A stretch of 64,000 nucleotides of DNA from Niebla homalea (GCA_019925105.1 JAHGAU010000025.1:620001-684000), one strand, 5' to 3'. Positions 27,031-37,871 are shown, numbered from the stretch's first letter. Notes: generated by a model from the sequence alone, not told the origin. Numbers and translations are program-made.

Positions 27031-27182
27031 TATTAAAAGTACTTATATTAATTACCCAATAGTCGGGTAAATTAAATATAATCCGAAGCTAAACCCGATT
27101 GGGATAACTGGGATATAGGAGTACTTAGTCGCACTTTTATACTTAGGAAATAATTAAGTAACTTACACCTCACATTTCAAGA
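27031..27182 (+). repeat. 3' LTR of copia 1
   Basis: 152 bp, TATTAAAAGTAC to CACATTTCAAGA, followed by target duplication TAACT. Differences from the 5' LTR are mainly transitions, as expected after RIP. Confidence 0.93.
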
Positions 27183-27187
27183 TAACT

Positions 27188-28139
27188 GGTTTAATATCTA
27201 ATCTAATATCTAGTCTGGTATTTATCTTTATCCGGTTTATCTACGTATATTAACTTTTACTTATTTTAGAAATCTAGTGTAACTTCGTAGTATATATAAA
27301 GTTAAATTCTATTTAAATAAATATTAAAAATAATAGAAAAACCAGAATTTAAACCGGTTATTATAGATCTCTTTATACGCATTATAACGGGTAACCGACC
27401 TAAAAATAATAGGTTTAATATTAAATTTTTAAATTAAGATCCGAATTATACTTAATTAATAAATAATAAGGCGGAAAAGGCTCAAAAAATAAAAAAGGTA
27501 AAATCGCCGTTATTATAGAGGAAACTAATAAGCAATACGTAGATTTAGAGGATCCAGCGTATTATATAATAGTTAAAAACGGTCCTAAACTCCGGTCCTA
27601 ATATTAATATTAGTATTACTCAGGGTAATAATAATAGTATTAACGGTACTAAAAATAAAATTATTAATATTAGTTTAAGAGAATCCTCGGTTAAGTATAC
27701 CGAAAATAAGAATAAGGATAAAAATAAAAGAACGGGGGTAAATAAGGGAGCGGGGGTAAATAAGGGAGCGGGGGTGAATAAGGGAGCGGGGGTAAATAAG
27801 GGAGCGGGGGTGGAATGAGGATAAGAATAAGGGAGGGGGGGGAATAATAAGGTTAATACTTTATTTTAATCTTAATAACTATAATATATTTCAATATAAT
27901 ACCCTATATAGTTTGATAACTTAGTAATTATACTTTTACTCCTATTGATTAATTCCGCTTTACCGTTATTTCCGGTTTCCTGGATCTTAAGTCATTAGCT
28001 TTAGATTCAGATTCTATTTTTACGCCTTTACGCCTTTGCGGATGGATAGTTATTTGTCGAAAACACTTTAATAACTTATTATATCCAAATTACATTCGAA
28101 AAAAAAATCGAGTATAATTTGAATTATACTTAAATAAGC
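27188..28139 (+). pseudogene. Unassigned coding relic, right part, with G-rich minisatellite
   Basis: Continuation of the sequence interrupted by copia 1: the TCTAATATCTAGT low-complexity stretch resumes immediately. Farther on, one frame reads AVIIEETNKQYVDLEDPAYY (about 27508-27570), and then Gly/Asn-rich sequence. I recognise no domain. At 27733-27830 an 18-bp G-rich repeat occurs. The right side merges into the subterminal repeats of element D, so this relic and element D could be one unit. Confidence 0.35.
27733..27830 (+). repeat. 18-bp G-rich minisatellite (GGGGGTAAATAAGGGAGC)n
   Basis: Four to five nearly identical copies of an 18-bp unit. Each carries runs of five and three G, so the strand has G-quadruplex potential. 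Unlike its surroundings it is not AT-converted, implying recent expansion. Confidence 0.9.
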
Positions 28140-28438
28140 TAACTAATAATAAAGGGAGCTTTATATATAATGTTACGTTAATAGCCCGTTAATAGTAATT
28201 CGATAACAGCTCGATTGCAATTCAATAGCAATTCAATAGCAATTCGATAGTAATTTAAATAAAAATCGAATTTTTAATTAAAACTCGATAGAATTTTTTA
28301 TACGATTGCAAGTCGATAATCCATTAATAGCAACCCGATAACAATTTGATAGCAATTTGATGGCTAGTTAAATTACCTTTTATCTCGATATTAGCTCGAC
28401 AGCCCATTGAGTTGCCATAATTAGATCTATGAGTCCCC
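28140..28438. mobile_element. Element D: right end of a CCTTAGGGGG-TIR element
   Basis: The right terminus reads GAGTCCCCCTAAGG followed by TA (28439-28440), the same terminus as elements A and B. The subterminal zone carries its own repeat, GATAGCAATT(C/T) in about ten variants between 28195 and 28375. The sequence beyond the terminus is copia 3 RT, so the element inserted into copia 3. No convincing left end was found. The only candidate is CCTTACGGAGGGGG at 18532, with copia 1 nested inside. Confidence 0.5.
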
Positions 28439-28440
28439 CT

Positions 28441-28671
28441 AAGGTATAATAAATAACGCCCTAAAAATTATAGGTTTTACAAACCGGGCTTTATACTTAT
28501 TTATAGTACCGTCTTTAATATATTTTGTCTTATATACTGATTTATTCTTTAATATATTTATATTAAGGGTAGGTTTGACTAGTACCCAAACGTTTTAAAG
28601 CTCTTTAATTTTGGAATTCATGGTCTTCTTCCATTTATCCTTATTAGGGCTATCTATATTTAAGGTATATA
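28441..28671 (-). pseudogene. Copia 3 RT fragment (left of copia 2)
   Basis: Minus-strand copia reverse transcriptase start, nearly stop-free: SPNKDKWKKTMNSKIKEL, then NVWVLVKP, then KDGTINKYKARFVKP and IIFRALFII. Compared with copia 4 (40106-40250), 60 bp between KYKAR and VKP are missing, an in-frame loss of 20 codons. The left side is cut by element D. On the right it is split from the fragment beginning at 34919 by copia 2. Joining the two sides and removing one ATGCC restores one reading frame. Confidence 0.85.
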
Positions 28672-28676
28672 ATGCC

Positions 28677-28814
28677 TGTCAGAAGTGCAGAAGGAAAAGA
28701 CCTCGGCTATTACTATAAGGGGGCTAGCCTACTTCCTGGACTTCTCATAGATAGATATCGCTTAATACCTTATATAGTACTTAATTAAACAAGTTACACC
28801 TTATTATTTTAATA
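28677..28814 (+). repeat. 5' LTR of copia 2
   Basis: 138 bp starting TGTCAGAAGTGCAGAAGG and ending TTATTTTAATA. Its end is more mutated than the same position of the 3' LTR (CCATTTCAACA). Confidence 0.93.
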
Positions 28815-28828
28815 GGTTATAAGCCCGG
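28815..28828 (+). other. Copia 2 primer-binding site (half-tRNA-iMet type)
   Basis: GGTTATAAGCCCGG directly after the LTR, identical to the copia 1 site although the LTRs are only partly similar. It fits the initiator tRNA anticodon arm with one RIP-type change. Confidence 0.8.
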
Positions 28829-29856
28829 CTTATATGCTTATTACTGCGTTTATTAATTCAGTAAGCCTCAGTTACGTTATATAACTTAGACACCTTAAGA
28901 GTTATCGCTCCGTTATTATAAACATTATAACGATTCTTATAATTATTATAACTACGTAGTTACCCAGTAGTCCTGTCGATTTAGTCCCTAGCCACCTGAA
29001 AAATAAGGAGGCTAGGACGAAAATAAGAAGGCTGGGACGCTCCCAGCCTAAATTACCATCTATACGCAGAATTGTAGGGTATAGTAACCTTATGCACCGA
29101 TCTACGCGTACGTTATAAGGGTACAGTAGCACCTATAGGGCCGTTAGATCGGCGGATCCCTAGTAAATGCGTTAATACCCCTAAAGAATAAAGGGAAACG
29201 TTTATTTATTATTAAGGCGATTAAAGCGGCTTATAAAGCCTGTTATCACGTATACTTAACCTCTTAATTAAGTTAATTATTTAGTTTAAGTTATTATTAT
29301 TCTAGCCCTATACTGAAGTTTACCTTAATTACCGTACTGAAGTTTAAGTATAAAGAAAAGTAAAATGCTTACTTCTAAGGCTCTTTTTTTTATTAAAATT
29401 ATTAAGGCTTAAATCAATTATAGCTTTATTTCCAGGGGCTTTTTATTAAAACTATTAAGAATACGTTAATTATCCTAATCTATACGTTTTATTACTTTAA
29501 TTAATAATTAAACTATTTATCCTTAAATAACGTTCCCTTACCCGGCGTATTATATATATTCTATAAGCTTTACGTCTTAAACGGTCCGTTAGGATTAAGA
29601 AGCTTTATTATTTATTAGCCTTTAAAGTACGGTTCTTATTGAATAAAAAGGAACTCCGGGCCCGTTATTATTTACTTTATAGGACGTTTCGGTTTACGTA
29701 TATTTTATTTAGGAAGGCTATAATCTTTAAGGATAACGATCTAGAGTATTATTTATTATTATTATTATTTAAGTTATCTTTATTTAAGGGCTTAATATTA
29801 TTAATTATAATCCCGTCGTTTCTTAGTAATATAGATCTTTTTAGCCTTTAGGTTAA

Positions 29857-29876
29857 ATTACTATTATTATTATTAC

Positions 29877-29942
<66 letters not shown>
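29857..29942 (+). repeat. (ATT)n microsatellite in copia 2 gag region
   Basis: About 28 ATT triplets with two early interruptions. If translated it would be a homopolymeric run (Ile, Leu or Tyr/Asn depending on frame and strand). The regularity shows it expanded after the flanks decayed. Confidence 0.97.
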
Positions 29943-29944
<2 letters not shown>

Positions 29945-32900
29945 CCGACCCCTTTAAGATTACCGGTATTTTTAATAAAATTACTAAGCTTAAAAATAAC
30001 CTTAAGTATATTATATAGGAACGTAAGATAAATAAAAGGCTTAAGCTTACCCGGCTTAATTATTAAATTATAGATTCCAGTTTATATTTTATTAAGACCG
30101 AAGTTCTTAAGGGTAATAAGCTTATAAAGGCTTAAGATACCTACGATTAAGGGCACTTTATAATTTATACCGTAATCCGTATAAGGACTAAAAGGATTAA
30201 TTAATACGTTATTAAAAATATTAAGAATACCAAAGTAACATAAAATACCCTCCGTACTCGGTATTAGCTTAAGGGCTTAAATTATTTCGCGTTAGCCCTT
30301 AAACGTTTTACTTTTTTTACTTTTAGTTAATACTTAGATTTAAATAAGTATTATAATAAATATTAAAACCTTTTTAATAAATTATAGAACTTCTAAGGTA
30401 TAATTATTATTAATAATAACGTATTTATTTAATAGTTTTATAAGGGCTTTAGCTTAAAATATAAAGTTTATATTAATTAATATAACGATAAGTATAAGCC
30501 GTTTTAAATAATTAATAATAATATTAATGTTTTAAAATATATATTTACCTATATTATTAATTAGTTTCTTTAATATAAAGCTTTAAATAAAACGTTTATA
30601 TTTAATACCTTAACCCTTACGGCCATTATTACCGATCCACATTTTTAGGATAATATCCGCCTTAATAATTTTATTCCGCTTTATATTTTTTCGTAATTTA
30701 ATATCCGTTAAAATTATTACGTTAAAGTCTTATAAAAAAGACGTTTTTATATCGTTATTAATTATCGCTTACTTTACGGGCATAATAAATCGACCTATAA
30801 TAATAATAATAAACGCCGTAATAATAATAATAATAATAATACCGGTACCGGTAACGATTAAAAACGTTAACGCCGCGGTAATAATAATAATAGCGGTAAT
30901 AAAGGCAATAATAAAAGCAATAATAAACTTAAGGATAAAGAATATAAAGCCCCTTTAAAGATTAAAGCCTTAATAAACTTAACCTTTATATATGTTACCG
31001 TTATTATACCGGCTTTACCGCCCGTTATTTACCGGGATTATTAAGTATATTTAATTATAAACGTATTTACTTTTATTATTTATATTTTTAATATTAATTA
31101 TATAAATTATATCGTCGGTAATAGCTATATATTTATCTATAAGGAGTTCCTCCTTAAATTTATTCTTATTAAAAACTTTTCCGGGGGGAAAAGTATTACT
31201 TATATTAAAGTCGTTAAAATCTTATATTAGTTTAATGAAAACGTCCGTAATTTAATCGTTTATAATATCTTTTTTATCTTTAATAATACCTTTAATCTTA
31301 TCAGCCTTAAATAACTATAATGAGCTGGTTATCCCTTTAAGTAAAGTAACAATCCGGAGGATTTGGGTATATTTATCGGCCGTAACAGTATTTTTATAAA
31401 ACTTTTACCAACGGCCCTTTACCTTCTTAAAGTCGATATTAAAGTTATTAATAATTTAATACCCGTAGCCTTATATATTACTACCGTAAATTAAAAAGCC
31501 TTAAAATATTAATATAAGGTAATAAAGTATATAAAAAAGTAAAATATTAAGCTTTTACCGGAAACGGTAACCGGTATTAACCTTTTTAATCTACCGGATC
31601 TATTAGGGGACTATAAGTACGTCGTTTATACGGAAATATAAATAAAGCTTAAGTTAAATAAGGGTTATATTAAGCCTGGTATTTATTAAAATAAGCTTAT
31701 TTACTCCGACTTAATTAACCTTATTAATAATATAAAAGTTAATTATAAGTAAGTCGTTATTTTTATTAAAGACGTTATTAAAGTCATTTATATAACTTTA
31801 TTACCAAACTCCTCGTACGAAACGGTTCTTAAGGCCTTTTAAGGTTATATAAAGAGGATTTATTACTTAAACCGCTTTATCCACCGCCTATATATTAACG
31901 ATAATAATATATATAACGGTTTCCAATTTAATAACTGGCGGTACGTTAAAAATATTCAGTAGAAGTCTATAATACTTTATAACCCTTAATAAAACAATGT
32001 TTTTAAATGAATAAATTAAACCCTTATTACCTAAACTTATATAATACTGCTGGATAATAATTTACCGCGTATTCTTATTATTGAACTTATTATTATAGCG
32101 GCCTTTATATATAATATAATACCTATAAGTACTTACGATATACCGAATTAAGCTATAAATCTTAGAAAACCTAATTAATCTTTTATTAAAAGGGTTAAAT
32201 AATACAATATATATTAAGAGCGTAAGCTTCCCGGTATAAACTGGATAAAATTCTAAACCAAAATTATTAAAAAATGCCTTATCGGCTTTAAGGGTTATTA
32301 TGTCTATAAAATACTTATACCGAATAACCGGGTTTAATGCTATAATTACGTCGAATAATTAAAGGATAAGGCCATTTAACTTAAATATAAGGCCGATAAC
32401 CTTTTACCGGTTTATTATTTAGTACCGAAATAAAGGGAGATAATTACCGTGGATTTCTAGTTATCGTTAAAACGGATACGTTTTAATAATAATAAAAATA
32501 TAGATAATAAGCCGGTTATTATTATTATTTAAGGCTTTTATATTATAAACTTTACGGATAAAACCGATAATATTATTATTAAGGATATAGTTAAATTTAT
32601 ATCTAATAAATAACTTAAGCTCCGTATAACTTTAAAACTTATAATTATTAAGGAAAATATTAATAAAAATAACTTATTTATTTTATCCTTATTTACCTTT
32701 AATAATAATATTATTAAGGAATCTTTAAGTATATATACCTTTATAAATTTAAACTTAAGCTTATTTAATCTTTATAATTTTATCCTATGTTATTATTTAT
32801 CTTTAAGAGAATTTATTGAATTTTTAAATTTATTTACTTAAGTTTACGTGGTTAAAATATAATCCTTAAGTTACCGGCGTTACCGGGACTTTAATTATTA

Positions 32901-34775
32901 AGCCGCCGGCTTTTAATTAATATTTATATATTTTATAACTACAATTCTTACGGACTATATAGAGTTTATAACTTATATATAAGCTATAAAGGACGTATAC
33001 CATAAAATAAAGTAAAAGCTTATTATAAAAAATAAAGTTAAGTCCTTAAAGAAAAATAAAACCTAGGTTTTAATAAATTTATTTCCCGGTATTAATATAC
33101 TGGATAATAAATGGGTCTATAAGTATAAACGTAAACTGGACGGTAATATTACCAAATATAAAACCAGATAAGTAATTTATAGCTTTTAATAAAAGGAAGG
33201 CTTAAACTTTTTAATATTTTTATAATGGTTATTAAGCTTATAAGCTATAAGGCTTTTTTTATTATAATGGCTATATATAACTTAAAGATTAAGTAAATAA
33301 ACGTTAAAATAATATTCCTTTATAAAGATATTTTTAAAAAATTTATATTTATTAATTAACGGGCTTTAATAATAGTTTAAAACGTATTTACCTATTAAAT
33401 AAAGCTCTTTATAAGCTTAAATAATTACTTTAAATTTAATATTAATATTTCTTTATATTCCTTAAGAAACTTAATTATTATTATATTAATAAAGATTATA
33501 GCGTATTTTTAAACCTAAATATTAATATTATCGTTATTATATATATTAATAATATCTTAATAATAAGAATTAATAAATAAGTTATTATTAATTTAAAGGT
33601 TTAATTAAATAAAAAGTTTAAAATATCCGATTTAAACCTATATAATCAATATTTAAATATAAATATTACCCGTAATTAATAAAATTGAACCTTAACTTTC
33701 AGTTAAAAAAGTTATATTAAATAGGTTTTCACTTAATTTAATATATATAATAATCCTCTTTTTAAGGGTAACGATATAGTTATCTTTATAAACGTAAGTA
33801 TCCGTCTTAAACCGGTTAATAAAGAATATATTGCCTTAAAATAATTTTAACTTAAATATTAATCCGTTATCGGTTTATTTATATATATTATAATAAATAT
33901 TAAGCTTAATATAACTTATATAATATTGGTAATATTATGTTACGCGTTTAACCTTAATAAAGGGCATTAAATAACCGTTTAGAAAATCTTCTGTTACCTC
34001 CGTAATATAATTTCCTTAAAGTTTATCTTTTAAGGCCCTTTAAAGCCCCTTAATAACTATATAAACTTAAATTACGCCGGTGACTTATAGATATACCGGT
34101 TTACTTCTGGGTATATTTTTAATTTAAGAAGTATAATTATTAATTAATCCTTAAAACGTTAATTAACTATAGCCCTATTTATTTATAAAGCCGAGTATAT
34201 AGGATAATATAACGTTATTAAAAAAGCAATTTAACTTAAATAATTATTAATTTAATTTATTAAAATTATTTTAAATTTAATAATATTATTAACCTTTAAG
34301 GATAAGGACGTTATATAGAATCATATTCTTTTTACTTAATTTAAACTTAATATTAAAACTTTTACCCTTATTACGGTAATCTTTTATAATAATTAAGGAG
34401 CGATTATATTAATAAAGGACTTTATAAATTACTTAAAGATAAAGTATATATATATTAAGTATTATTTTCTTTGGGAATATATAATTAATAAATAAGTAAA
34501 ACTTATATATTATCCTATTAAGGATATAGTAGTTAATAGTTTTATAAAGTTATTATTAAAAGACGGCTTTCTTAAATTCAGAAATTATCTAGGATTAAAG
34601 TAATCGATACTATATTTTTATTAACGTTTTAAAATAAATAAATATACCCTTTATTATTGGAGTCGGGGTGGATATACCCCTTATTACGGTAATATAGTTT
34701 CAATAAGAGCTTTTACTTTTTGCTTAATAGGTGGTACGGTATTATAGTATTATAAAGCTATTAATCAAATAAAAA

Positions 34776-34913
34776 TATCAGAAATACAGAAGGTAAAGAC
34801 CTCGGTTATTACTATAAGGGGGCTAGCCTACTTCCTGGACTTCTTATAGATAGATATCGCTCAGCACCTTACATAGTACTCAACTAAGCAAGTTACACCC
34901 TACCATTTCAACA
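34776..34913 (+). repeat. 3' LTR of copia 2
   Basis: 138 bp, TATCAGAAATACAGAAGG to CCATTTCAACA, then target duplication ATGCC. The expected purine tract just upstream (34764-34775, AATCAAATAAAA) appears to have been mutated from G-rich. Confidence 0.93.
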
Positions 34914-34918
34914 ATGCC

Positions 34919-34999
34919 AGCTTTTCCTTGGATAAATTATCTAAAAAAACGGTTTAATTACATTCAATAAAATCCGAATTATCCGAATAAGTAAGTATA
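34919..34999 (-). pseudogene. Copia 3 fragment between copia 2 and element B
   Basis: Minus strand reads SDFIECN, then a stop at a likely Gln, TVFLDNLSKEKLA. It runs in frame into LYTLNIDSPNKDKW at 28671 once copia 2 is removed. This is the region just upstream of copia RT. It is cut by element B on the right. Confidence 0.8.
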
Positions 35000-35001
35000 T
35001 A

Positions 35002-36072
35002 CCTTACCGAATCCCATAAAGCGGAAAACGTTACGTCAACGTTAAGTTAACGCTTGAAGTGGCTGCAAAGTACAAGTAGCGTGAACTCCGCTTAAAAGTT
35101 AAAGTGAATTTTTTTCAAAAGATACGTTAAAGTGAATTTAAATTAAAAGTGCCGTTAACTCGGCGTTAACTCGGCGTTAACTCGACTTCAACTTAACTTC
35201 AACTCCGCGTTAAAGTAACTTAAAAAAAAAACTAAGTAATATAATAATAATACGTTTTATTTATGGTATTTAAGTATTATTAATTTTTTTTTCTATCTAA
35301 ATATATACCTATTTATTAAAGGGCTTAATAAAGGGGCTGGTAAAGGGGCTGGTAAAGGGGCTGGTAAAGGGCTTGGCAAGGGGCTTGGTAAAGGGCCTGG
35401 TAAAGGGCTTAGTAAAGGGTTTGCTGAGGGTGGGGTAAGGGTGCAGGTAAAAGGCCTTGCTTACCTCTCAGGTTCTCCATCCAAATCACGGTATTTTTCG
35501 GCCTGTTGCGGTAGGGGCATGCGGGTATCGGGCGTCGCATTATAGTGAAGGGCCTGGTGAAGGGCTTAGTAAAGGGTTCGCAGTAGGTGAGGGTGCAGTA
35601 GGTGAGGGTGCAGTAGGTGAGGGTGCAGTAGGTGAGGGTGCAGTAGGTGAGGGTGCAGGAGGTGAGGGTGCAGTAGGTGAGGGTGCAGGAGGTGAGGGTG
35701 CAGGAGGTGAGGGTGCAGTAGGTGAGGGTGCAGGAGGTGAGGGTGCAGTAGGTGAGGGTGCAGGAGGTGAGGGTGCAGGAGGTGAGGGTGCAGTAGGTGA
35801 GGGTGCAGTAGGTGAGGGTGCAGTAGGTGAGGGTGCAGTAGGTGAGGGTGCAGTAGGTGAGGGTGCAGTAGGTGAGGGTGCAGTAGGTGAGGTAGGTGAG
35901 GGAGGTGAGGGTGCAGTACGTGAGGGTGCAGTAGGTAAGGGTGCGGGTGGTGGTAAAGGTGGTAGTGCAGGTGGTAGTGCAGGTGGTAGTGCAGGTGGTA
36001 GTGCAGGTGGTAGTGCAGGTGGTAGTGGTGCAGGTGAGGGTGAGGGTAATGGTAAGGTAGGTGAGGGTAAGG

Positions 36073-36147
<75 letters not shown>

Positions 36148-36150
36148 GGG

Positions 36151-36237
<87 letters not shown>

Positions 36238-36849
36238 ATAGTGATGGTGGTGAGGGTGGGGGTAAAGGTGGTAAGGGTGCAAGTGAGGGTGCAAGTGAGG
36301 GTGCAAGTGAAGGTGCAGGTGAGGGTGAGGGTAAGGGTGATGGTGAGGGTGATGGTGAGGGTGATGAGGGTGGTGAGGAGTGGTGGTAAGGTGCAGGTGA
36401 TGATGCAGGTGAGGGTAAGGGTGATGATGTAAGTGATGGTAAGGGTGGTGCAGGTGATGGTGATGGTAAAGGTGAGGGTGAGGGTGCAGGTGCAGGTGAG
36501 GGTGGTGGTACAGGTGAGGGTAGTGGTAAGGGTGGTCAGGGTACAGGTGATGGTAAAGGTAAGGGTGGTGGTGCCGGTGAGGGTGGTGGTAAGGGTGCAG
36601 GTGAGGGTAGTGGTAAGGGTGGTAAGGGTGTAGGTAATGCTAAAGGTGAGGGTGCGGTAAGGGTATTACCAAAAAAAAAAAAAAAAAAAAGAACGTATTC
36701 ATAAAGTCTTTCTGAAGTCACTTTGACGCCGAGTTGACGCCGAGTTAACGGTACTTTTAATTTAAATTCACTTTAACGTATCTTTCAATAATAAGCCATG
36801 TTAACTACCCGTTGATACCGCGTTTAAAACTATATAAATTCCCCTAAGG
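35002..36849. mobile_element. Element B: TIR-bounded element with long G-rich array
   Basis: The left end is CCTTACCGAATCCC after TA (35000-35001). The right end is ATTCCCCTAAGG before TA (36850-36851). Inverted arms of about 60 bp inside the ends (35117-35175 and 36726-36786) share AAGATACGTTAAAGTGAATT in opposite orientation. Next to them lie repeats of AACTCGGCGTT. The core is a 1.1-kb G-rich minisatellite and a segment homologous to element A (around 35420-35545). It sits inside copia 3. No transposase is encoded. The large open frames across the array (35457-36389 plus, 35566-36306 minus) are translated repeat. Confidence 0.65.
35580..36655 (+). repeat. G-rich compound minisatellite of element B
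   Basis: Three successive subarrays: a 15-bp unit GTAGGTGAGGGTGCA (35580-35935), a 12-bp unit GGTGGTAGTGCA (about 35955-36030), and a 6-bp unit GGTGAG (about 36060-36238, nearly pure). A mixed tail of the same hexamers runs to about 36655. The G-rich strand has many GGG runs, hence G-quadruplex potential. The array is unmutated against a strongly AT-converted background. Confidence 0.95.
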
Positions 36850-36851
36850 TA

Positions 36852-37410
36852 AACTACCGGAACTAGGGCTTGCCGTATTAAGGCTTCCCGCACTAAGGCT
36901 TTCCGAATCAGGGTTTTCTATATTTGGATTTTCCATACTTGAATTTTCCTTAGGGCTATATTCGGTCTTAATTTCTATAATTCCATTTGGATTATTTGGA
37001 TTATTACCTGAATTTAATCCCTTATTATGAATATTACCCCTAAATTCGTAATAATATAATAATTAATTATCCGTATTAAGTAATTTAGTTTTTGGATTTT
37101 CCGTTTTTAGATTTTCCGTTCTTGGATTTTCCGTTCTTGGATTTTCCTTAACTGGATTTTCCTTAACTAGATTTTCTATATTTGGATTTTCCGTTTTGGG
37201 ATTTTCCGTTTTTGGATTTTCCTTATCTGGATTTTCCTTAATTAAATTTTCCTTATTTAGATTTTCCTTAGGGCTATATTCGGTCTGAATCTGTATAATT
37301 TTATAATCTGGATTATCTGGATTATTACCTGAATTTAATCCCTTTTTAGGAATATCACCCCTAAATTCGTAATAATTTAATAATTAATTATCCGTATTAA
37401 GTAATTAGGT
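36852..37410 (-). pseudogene. Copia 3 low-complexity linker with in-frame duplication
   Basis: Minus strand, largely open. It contains two copies of a block reading YYEFRGN, KGLNSGNNPNNP and EYSPKEN, 321 bp apart (107 codons, in frame). Between them is a pentapeptide array of ENPKT / ENPRT / KENPV type from a 15-bp repeat GGATTTTCCGTTTTT on the plus strand. The few stops are at Gln positions. It lies between gag-like sequence and the RT start, so protease and integrase seem to be missing from copia 3. Confidence 0.7.
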
Positions 37411-37859
37411 ATTTAAATCTACCTCTATCCTGTTCCTAAAAGTACTAAAAGTAGTATTAAATAATTCCTTATAAAAAAGGAATTCGGAGTTAAACCCCTT
37501 AAACCTATAAAAGTCTTTTAGTTTATCCCATAGCTTATATAGCTTAGTATTTAAAAGAACTTCTAATAAATTCAGTTTAATAACTAAAGCAGCCTTTACC
37601 CCTTTAGAGGGGCTAATATATGGTTCCCTTTTAACAGGGTAATAAAGGTAATAAAGGTTATAATCCTGAATATTAATATACTTAATAAGGCCCTTACGGG
37701 CTAAAAGTGAATCGAGCCTTAAAGTCCGTTCGTAGTCTTTAGCTCTATTAAGGGGCTTAAAATAAATAATTATCTTTATAATAAACCTGATTAAGCTTAG
37801 CGGTAATTTATTTCTGGTAAGATTACCGTATCCAGTCTTATATTTAAAACGTCGGGTCC
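37411..37859 (-). pseudogene. Copia 3 gag-like open frame
   Basis: About 150 codons stay open on the minus strand from just after the primer-binding site to a stop near 37412. No ATG is seen at the start, so it does not show as a standard ORF. Recognisable stretches include YKTGYGNLTRNKL, DSLLARKGLIKYI and YKLWDKLKDFYRFKGF. That layout (a short region ending in RKGL.KYI, then a helical segment) resembles the N-terminal gag of copia elements. Position right behind LTR and primer site supports gag. Identity by sequence alone is moderate. Confidence 0.65.
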
Positions 37860-37871
37860 GGGCTCATAACC
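37860..37871 (-). other. Copia 3 primer-binding site, unmutated
   Basis: On the minus strand, GGTTATGAGCCC immediately follows the LTR. This copy carries the G that is A in copia 1 and 2, so it shows the ancestral site: a perfect 12-nt match to the initiator-Met tRNA anticodon arm. Confidence 0.8.

Larger units (their letters stand above)
20578..27182 (+). mobile_element. Copia 1: full-length Ty1/copia retrotransposon, RIP-inactivated
   Basis: A complete element of 6605 bp with two 152-bp LTRs. It has a primer-binding site just inside the 5' LTR and a purine tract (AAAAGGGAG, 27022-27030) just before the 3' LTR. A 5-bp target duplication TAACT flanks it (20573-20577 and 27183-27187). gag and protease fall in about 20.8-23.7 kb but are too mutated to delimit. 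The integrase core motif reads QVKNGGKY at 23959-23982. RT contains KTFISIIKPMSYKVLF (about 25142-25190), and the YVDD box has become YINN at 25470-25481. RNase H shows GYINSDFIINLTRRFITGY (about 25971-26030). Both active-site Asp codons are now Asn, and TAA codons are everywhere. It belongs to the same family as copia A and A'. Confidence 0.95.
28677..34913 (+). mobile_element. Copia 2: full-length Ty1/copia retrotransposon, RIP-inactivated
   Basis: 6237 bp with two 138-bp LTRs and target duplication ATGCC (28672-28676 and 34914-34918). The primer-binding site follows the 5' LTR. gag spans roughly 29.2-30.8 kb, includes an (ATT)n tract, and ends in a mutated zinc knuckle NYRLLYGHNKSTY (30760-30798) in which Cys codons became Tyr. 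Integrase runs about 31.6-32.4 kb with NPQQNNVFER-like sequence (stops at Gln) and GFKGYYVYKILIPNN. RT starts near 33050 with NKTWVLI and DNKWVYKYKRKLDGNI. The YVDD box is displaced in a mutated YINN-type sequence at about 33542-33553. RNase H has TSGYIFNL near 34105. It differs in LTR sequence from the copia 1 family but uses the same primer site. Confidence 0.95.

Noticed and set aside
35566..36306. 246-codon minus-strand His/Pro/Leu frame
   Set aside because: Antisense reading of the same minisatellite.
35457..36389. 310-codon plus-strand open frame (Gly/Glu-rich repeats)
   Set aside because: It is the translation of the G-rich minisatellite of element B. All frames of such an array stay open and the peptide is only [10 protein letters not shown] repeats.
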